From Nonomuraea sp. SBT364 (GTDB lineage Bacteria; Actinomycetota; Actinomycetes; Streptosporangiales; Streptosporangiaceae): a stretch of 64,000 nt of DNA. Shown here piece by piece: positions 59,407-64,000 of the stretch. The stretch covers positions 167,608-231,607 of the forward strand of contig NZ_LAVL01000001.1 in assembly GCF_001083785.1 (NCBI RefSeq). Direction: 5' to 3'. The position numbers and the translations under genes are program-made. The first letter of the stretch is position 1, and every line of letters starts with the position of its first letter. Under the pieces are notes generated by a model. That model ran no database searches. It was not told the DNA's origin and saw only the letters and a list, made by a program, of their open reading frames with translations.

Positions 59407-61151
59407 CGCCGACGCAGGGCGTACGCGGCGGCCTTCGGCTTACGGTCGCGGTCGAAGACGCCCTTCCTGTTGCCTTCCGGGCGGATGATCTCCTGGCGGG
59501 TGCGGAAGTCGGCGAAGCTCCACACGTGCTGGCCCACCACGGCCGCGTGCGCATCGGCGACCCGGGCGACCATCTCCAGGACCTCGCTCTGGTACTCCTC
59601 CGTCCACATCGTGGCCGCCACCTCGTGCGCGCCGGGCAGCGCCTCCGCGCCGCACTCGGTGATGAGGATCGGGCTGTCGTGCCGCGCCGCCCACTGATCG
59701 AGCTCCTCCACCAGCCGCTTCTCCGCGGAGGCGAGGTCGCCGCCGTCGAGGTACCAGCCGTAGTAGCGGTTGAGGCAGATCACGTCGAACAGGTCGGTGA
59801 CCCGGTCCTGGCCGGCGGGGGCGAGGAACACGTTGGTGAAGCACACCGGCCGGGTCGGGTCCAGTTCGCGGGCCTGCTCGACGATCGGCTCCAGGAACTC
59901 CCGTGCCCCGTCGGCCGCCGAGTCCGGCTCGTTGGACAGGCACCACATGACCACGCTCGGATGGTTCTTGTCACGTTCGATCAGCCGGCGGACCGACGTC
60001 AGGCATGCCTCTCGCGCGTCGGCGCCGAACCCGTCGGGGCCGAACGTCCGCGGCTCCGGGCCCGTACGAGGGCCGAAGTCCATGGCGAGATTGATCATCC
60101 CGGCTTCCTGCTCCGCGATGACCACGATGCCGTTCCGGTCGGCGTGCTCCAGCACCTCCTCGGCGTACGGGTAGTGCGCGGTCCTGATCGAGTTGGCGCC
60201 GATCCAGTCCAGCAGCGCGAAGTCGTGCACCATGATCACGTCGTCGTGGCCGTGCCCGCGCACGGGGCTCTCCTGGTGGCGACCGAAGCCCCGGAAGGTG
60301 AACGGCCTGCCGTTGATCAGGAACTCGCGCCCCCGTACGGCCACGGTCCTGACGCCGACCGGCAGCTCGTAGACGTCCTCGCCGTAACCGATCTCCAGCC
60401 GGTAAAGGTAGCCCTCGCCGGGTTCCCAGCGGTGCACCTGGGGGACGGCGAGCTCGCCCGTGTGGCCGGAGCCGGCGGCGACCTGCGTGCCCCGGGCGTC
60501 CAGCAGCCGCACCGTCACCCCGCCGGGCGCCGACGTGAACACGTCGTAGCTCACCAGGCCGTCCGGGCCGTCCAGATCCGTCCGCACTGTGATGTCCTGA
60601 ATGTGCTCATGTGGGGTGGTGTACAGCCACACCCGGCGGTTCAGGCCCGTGTAGTTGAAGTAGTCGCCGGTCAGGGCCTGCGCGGTCGCCCCCGCCGGGG
60701 TGCGGTACTGCCGGCCGGGCGGCATGGCCGACAGGCTGAGCTCGTTGTTGATCGCGACGGTGAGACGATTCGGCCTCCCGTACTGGAGCAGGTCCGTCAC
60801 CTCCACCTCGAACGGGACGAATCCGCCCCGGTGCGTGACCACCTCCTTCTCCCCCACCCAGACCGTGGCCAGGTGCGCCGCCGCGTCGAACCGGAGCACC
60901 ACCCGCTTTCCCTCCCACGAGGCCGGCGGCCGTACCACGGTCTGGTACCAGACGTCCCCGACGTGATCGCGGATCGCCGGGTCGGGGTAGATGTCGTTGT
61001 AGCTGGACGGCACCGGGATGTCGAGCGCGCCGGGCAGGTCGGCCGTCCACCACTGCTCATGCCGTCCGGCTCGGTCCTTGTCCACCAGGAAGCGCCACAC
61101 GCCGTCGAGCGACTTGGTCTCCCTGGACACTGTTTCCACTGGTCGAAGCAT
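59394..61151 (-). CDS. uidA: beta-glucuronidase, GH2
   Basis: 585 residues, close to E. coli UidA (603). GH2 sandwich domain VWRFLVDKDRAGRHEQWWTA to VPSSYNDIYPDPAIRDHVGD and VWYQTVVRPP. The catalytic barrel begins at FTFRGFGRHQESPVRGHG. Acid/base Glu408 sits in VVMWCLSNEPDS, nucleophile Glu499 in SPILITECGAEALPG, and the glucuronate-recognising N-x-K motif (Asn561, Lys563) in EGNRKGVFDRDRKPKAAAY. ATG 61151 lies about ten bases after AGGAGAG. No signal peptide, so glucuronides are cleaved inside the cell after import by the overlapping GPH symporter. It diverges from a two-component system at 61297. Confidence 0.95.
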   Translation of the reverse strand: MLRPVETVSRETKSLDGVWRFLVDKDRAGRHEQWWTADLPGALDIPVPSSYNDIYPDPAIRDHVGDVWYQTVVRPPASWEGKRVVLRFDAAAHLATVWVGEKEVVTHRGGFVPFEVEVTDLLQYGRPNRLTVAINNELSLSAMPPGRQYRTPAGATAQALTGDYFNYTGLNRRVWLYTTPHEHIQDITVRTDLDGPDGLVSYDVFTSAPGGVTVRLLDARGTQVAAGSGHTGELAVPQVHRWEPGEGYLYRLEIGYGEDVYELPVGVRTVAVRGREFLINGRPFTFRGFGRHQESPVRGHGHDDVIMVHDFALLDWIGANSIRTAHYPYAEEVLEHADRNGIVVIAEQEAGMINLAMDFGPRTGPEPRTFGPDGFGADAREACLTSVRRLIERDKNHPSVVMWCLSNEPDSAADGAREFLEPIVEQARELDPTRPVCFTNVFLAPAGQDRVTDLFDVICLNRYYGWYLDGGDLASAEKRLVEELDQWAARHDSPILITECGAEALPGAHEVAATMWTEEYQSEVLEMVARVADAHAAVVGQHVWSFADFRTRQEIIRPEGNRKGVFDRDRKPKAAAYALRRRWRS

Positions 61152-61296
61152 GGGGCAACGCTCTCCTGGCCGGGCGATCCGGCGCAGCCGACCACGGTCG
61201 GCACCTGCAGCTCCTGCCGTGGGAGCAACGGGATGCCTACCTGGGGAGGACGACACCCCTGCACCGGTCGCGCCATGATGGGCGGGTGAGGCGCTC

Positions 61297-62412
61297 GTGA
61301 AGTGGCTGAGCCTGCTGGCCGCCCCCGCGCTGCTCGGCGCGGCGCTGATGGCGATCAGCGTGGAGAGCGGCCCGCCGTCGGCCCTGGCCGTGGCTCTGGC
61401 GGTGGCTGTGGTGGCGCCGCTGACGGTGCGGCGCCGATGGCCGCTGACGGTCCTCGTCGCCTCGTTCGCCGCCTTGATCGCGTACGTGACGCAGGGCTAT
61501 CCGCACGAGCCGCTGATTCCCGCGCTGATGGTGGCCCTGTTCACCGCCGTGTCCGCGGGCTCACGGACCCGCGGCGTGGTGATCGGCGCCGCCTGTGCCG
61601 CGCTGCTGGGCGCGGTCGCGCTCTGGGCGGGCCCGCTCGGCCCGACAGGGGCGGTCGGGGCGTTCGGCTGGATCGGCTTCGCGCTGGTGGCTACGGAGAT
61701 CATCCGGGCGCGCAGGGAGGCGGCGGCGGCGGCCCTGGAGCGGGCCCGGCGTCTGCAGCGCGAGCAGGAGGAGGAAGGCCGGCGCCGGGTCATGGAGGAA
61801 CGCCTGCACATCGCCCGCGAACTGCACGACATCCTGGCCCACAGCATCTCCGTCATCGGCGTGCAGGCGTCCGTGGCACGCCATCTAGGCACCGCGGAAA
61901 GCCTGGCCCAGGCCATGGAGGTGATCGACGAGGCGGCCCAGGAGGCCATGGGCGGCCTGTCGGCCACGCTGGGCGTGCTGCGCGGCACTGTTCACGGCTC
62001 GAGCGCGGACGACTCCGCGCCCGTTCCCGGCCTGAACGAGCTGCCCGAGCTGATCGACCGGGCCCGTGCCGCCGGGCTCGCCCTGCGGGTCCGTACCACC
62101 GGGGAGCCGCCGCCCGCCCCGCCGCAGGCCGTGGGGCTGTCCGCGTACCGGATTCTCCAGGAGTCGCTGACCAACGCCGCCCGGCACGCGCCGGGCAGCG
62201 GCGTGCAGGTGGAGATCTCCTACTCGCCCCGCGACCTGCGCCTGCTGATCGTCAACGACAACCGGCCCGCGCGGGGAGAGGCCGGCTACGGCATCCTGGG
62301 CATGACCGAACGCGCGCGAGCGGTCTCCGGCTCGCTCACCGCGGGCGCCACCGAGGACGACAGGTTCCAGGTGGTGGCCGTACTCCCCTGGAAGGACGAC
62401 CGTACCCAGTGA
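61297..62412 (+). CDS. sensor histidine kinase (HisKA_3)
   Basis: 371 residues. The N-terminal ~130 residues form four to five helices (LLAAPALLGAALMAISVESG, LAVALAVAVVAPLTVRRRWP, VLVASFAALIAYVTQGY) with short loops. A coiled helix (ALERARRLQREQEEEGRRRV) leads to the phospho-acceptor box RLHIARELHDILAHSISVIG and the HATPase (YRILQESLTNAARHAPGSGV, EAGYGILGMTERARAVSGSL). GTG 61297 has GAGG five bases upstream. Its stop overlaps the response-regulator GTG by four bases. It is divergent from the uidA operon, but control of that operon is only a guess. Confidence 0.92.
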   Translation: MKWLSLLAAPALLGAALMAISVESGPPSALAVALAVAVVAPLTVRRRWPLTVLVASFAALIAYVTQGYPHEPLIPALMVALFTAVSAGSRTRGVVIGAACAALLGAVALWAGPLGPTGAVGAFGWIGFALVATEIIRARREAAAAALERARRLQREQEEEGRRRVMEERLHIARELHDILAHSISVIGVQASVARHLGTAESLAQAMEVIDEAAQEAMGGLSATLGVLRGTVHGSSADDSAPVPGLNELPELIDRARAAGLALRVRTTGEPPPAPPQAVGLSAYRILQESLTNAARHAPGSGVQVEISYSPRDLRLLIVNDNRPARGEAGYGILGMTERARAVSGSLTAGATEDDRFQVVAVLPWKDDRTQ

Positions 62413-63074
62413 TCCGCGTGGTTCTCGCCGACGACCAGGACCTGGTACGTGGCGCCTTCGCCCAGTTGGTGGCCGCCGCGGACGGCATGGAGGTGGTCGG
62501 TGAGGCCGCGACCGGCGCCGAGGCCGTCGACGCGACCAGGGCGAGTCGCCCCGACGTGGTCGTCATGGACATCCGCATGCCCGACGGCGACGGTATCGAG
62601 GCGACCGGGCGCATCTGCGCCGACGGCGATCTGGCCGCAACACGGGTGCTGATGCTGACGACGTTCGAGACAGAGGAGAACGTGGTGCGGGCGCTGCGGG
62701 CCGGTGCGAGCGGCTTCCTGGCCAAGAGCGCCCGGCCGGCCCAGTTGCTCGACGCCATCCGCACCGTGGCCGCCGGGGAGGCGCTGCTGTCGCCCGGCGC
62801 CACGCGCTCGCTGATCGCCCGCGTCGTCAGCATGCCCGACCGGGGGCGCGCAGTGGCCGGCCGCGTCGGCGAGCTCACCGCCCGCGAGCGGGAGGTGCTG
62901 GTACTGATCGCGGCGGGGCTGTCGAACGACGAGCTGGCCGGGCAACTCGTGCTGAGCCCGCTGACCGTCAAGTCCCACGTCGGGCGCATCCTTGCCAAAC
63001 TGGGCGCACGTGACCGTGCTCAGCTGGTGATGGCCGCCTACGAGTCGGGCCTGACCCGGCCGGGCGGTGCCTGA
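62409..63074 (+). CDS. NarL/LuxR-type response regulator
   Basis: 221 residues from GTG 62409, overlapping the kinase stop (GTGA). Receiver domain with acidic pocket LADDQD, phospho-Asp54 in VVVMDIRMPDGDG and Lys in GFLAKSARP. C-terminal LuxR HTH: LTAREREVLVLIAAGLSNDE then LVLSPLTVKSHVGRILAKLG. Complete and partnered with 61297-62412. Confidence 0.93.
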   Translation: MIRVVLADDQDLVRGAFAQLVAAADGMEVVGEAATGAEAVDATRASRPDVVVMDIRMPDGDGIEATGRICADGDLAATRVLMLTTFETEENVVRALRAGASGFLAKSARPAQLLDAIRTVAAGEALLSPGATRSLIARVVSMPDRGRAVAGRVGELTAREREVLVLIAAGLSNDELAGQLVLSPLTVKSHVGRILAKLGARDRAQLVMAAYESGLTRPGGA

Positions 63075-63358
63075 GCGAGGACGCGAAGTGCGCCTGGCTG
63101 CGCGGCGACGGATACGACATGGACTATGTGCCGGCCGTGGCCCCCACCGCCGGGTAGCACGGCGACGCACCGATGGCCGGGCCTATCTCGGCGGCCGTGA
63201 TGGTCGCCAACGAGGCAGTCACGCCTTCGGCCTGGCCGAAGTGCCTCCCCTCGACATCAACGGCACCATCAATCCCCACCAGGGGGAAGAGCCGCTACAG
63301 GCCGTCATCACCAACTGAGCCTCCTGGTAGCTCAGCAAGCTCACGGCCCAACCGGTGA
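63075..63358. other. fragments after the two-component system
   Basis: A plus phase right after the regulator stop reads LSEDAKCAWLRGDGYDMDYV then PAVAPTAG and stop. Another ending at TGA 63316-63318 reads GLAEVPPLDINGTINPHQGE then EPLQAVITN. Both look protein-like but lack starts; I cannot name them. Confidence 0.3.
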
Positions 63359-63600
63359 TCATGAGTCCGTCACGGCGGGAGGCTCGCTGGTATCACCGGC
63401 GCGCAGTTGTTGCAGGTCGGGGATGTGGTTGTACAGCGTGCTCGGCGAGACGCCGAGCAGCCTGGTGATCGAGGTGCCGGGGTTAGGCAGCATGTCCCGG
63501 GCGGCGGCCAGGCCCTCGCGGGTGGCGGCGACGATGAGTTCGCGGATGAACTCGACAATGCCCTGTCGCTTGGCACGGTGGAAGGCGGCGTCGTCGCGGC
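63359..63600 (-). pseudogene. serine recombinase (resolvase), internally deleted remnant
   Basis: The minus phase reads KRQGIVEFIRELIVAATREG then LAAARDMLPNPGTSITRLLG and VSPSTLYNHIPDLQQLRAGD. This joins the end of the resolvase catalytic domain (RELIxxxTREGLAAAR) directly to the C-terminal HTH (ITxLLGVSPxTLYNHIPDLxxLR), skipping the GRxGGRPxV linker. The N-terminal catalytic-serine part is replaced by unrelated sequence. Not functional. Confidence 0.6.
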
Positions 63601-63837
63601 CGACGGCCCTTGCTGCACGGTCGGCCGGCGACGCCAGCTCGAACAGGGCCCAGAAGTCCCGAGCCTGCCGCGGACCGAACCTGGAGCTGAACAGCCGTAC
63701 CCCCGAGGTGTCGGTGCACGTGCAGTGGAGGTCGACGCCGTCACCGTCGGGCACCTGCAGCCGCGGCCACGCCGGCCGCATCGCCCTCGGCTCCTGCCCC
63801 GATCGCCTCCCAGCGATTCAAGCTCGGCGGACGTGAC

Positions 63838-64000
63838 ATGACCGTGGCCATCACCCAGCTCCAGCGCGAGGGCAGGATGACCACGCTGAACCTCACGATC
63901 ACCAACGAGGACGGGCCTTCCTGGCGCATCAGCAATGACCTGGGCAAAGGGCCGACCGACTACACGGTCGGCGGCCTGTCTCTGGTGGACGCGGGCAACG
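63838..64000 (+). CDS. 5' part of an unknown, possibly exported protein (cut by window edge)
   Basis: From ATG 63838 the frame is open to the window end: MTVAITQLQREGRMTTLNLT then ITNEDGPSWRISNDLGKGPT and DYTVGGLSLVDAG. The same phase extends upstream as PSAPAPIASQRFKLGGRD, so the real coding region may begin earlier and the ATG be internal. The pattern (TLNLTITN, DYTVGGLSLVD) resembles beta-sandwich domains of secreted actinobacterial OmpA-like or lipoprotein families. Confidence in coding is fair, in family low. Confidence 0.5.
   Translation, partial: MTVAITQLQREGRMTTLNLTITNEDGPSWRISNDLGKGPTDYTVGGLSLVDAGN

Noticed and set aside
61302..62408. long upstream extension of the response-regulator frame
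   Set aside because: The frame runs open through the kinase gene, but only the part from GTG 62409 has receiver and HTH motifs; the rest is a shadow.

Overview
This 64 kb window is high-GC DNA, biased to G or C at third codon positions. The gene styles (LuxR-type regulators, ECF sigma factors, a SARP regulator, a luciferase-like F420-type oxidoreductase, a SpoIIE phosphatase, GTG/TTG starts) point to a chromosome of a filamentous actinomycete. A Streptosporangiaceae or Nonomuraea-like host is my guess, not a demonstrated fact. I saw no rRNA, tRNA or CRISPR array.

Layout. 1-5.1 kb: 3' end of a SulP anion permease, a broken arylsulfatase, DoxX, a VOC remnant and a SigJ-type sigma factor. 5.1-7.6 kb: gene fragments around one atypical SDR. 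7.6-16.3 kb: MFS exporter; TetR with a membrane acyltransferase and a perfect 29-bp operator; PadR with an alpha/beta hydrolase and a 34-bp operator; GNAT; YdeI-like protein; AhpD-like protein divergent from a WYL regulator. 16.9-20.4 kb: a two-component system next to a secreted tripeptidyl-aminopeptidase-like hydrolase. 20.8-23.5 kb: LLM oxidoreductase, then an alpha/beta hydrolase divergent from MarR over a 15-bp-periodic operator. 23.5-25.9 kb: a decay zone with MFS and TfuA remnants and a complete IS3-family element that interrupts a VOC gene. 26.2-28.4 kb: small membrane protein, a gutted quinone oxidoreductase with its intact TetR, and an IS30 scrap. 28.6-33.8 kb: a secreted GH5-like glycosidase and a 1248-residue secreted repeat protein. 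33.8-35.5 kb: gene-poor and poorer in GC. 35.5-38.2 kb: GNAT and a SigE-family sigma factor with its membrane partner.

38.3-42.4 kb is the most interesting block. Downstream of a SARP/BTAD regulator on the same strand lie an unknown cytosolic protein, a MauE-like membrane protein, a TlpA/MauD-like membrane thioredoxin, a Tat-exported Cys/Trp-rich protein, a 59-residue membrane protein and a larger membrane protein. The last four genes overlap by 4 nt each. It reads as a dedicated export and thiol-redox system for an unrecognised small protein.

42.9-52.6 kb: CPBP protease, a giant MalT-type LuxR regulator, a secreted protein that appears to start at ATC, a PNPOx-like protein, a VOC protein, and a second giant regulator with its HTH at the N terminus. 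52.6-57.3 kb: IS5 and TetR scraps, a frameshifted aromatic FAD monooxygenase with its operator, a PAS-GAF-SpoIIE phosphatase and an AhpD-like remnant. 57.7-61.2 kb: a beta-glucuronidase / GPH symporter / small membrane protein operon. 61.3-63.1 kb: a second two-component system. The end holds a serine-recombinase scrap and the start of a secreted protein.

Two themes recur. First, regulator/target pairs share divergent promoters with visible palindromes. Second, many genes carry single-base indels or internal deletions. Those may reflect real decay near mobile elements or, for some one-base cases in homopolymers, sequencing error.
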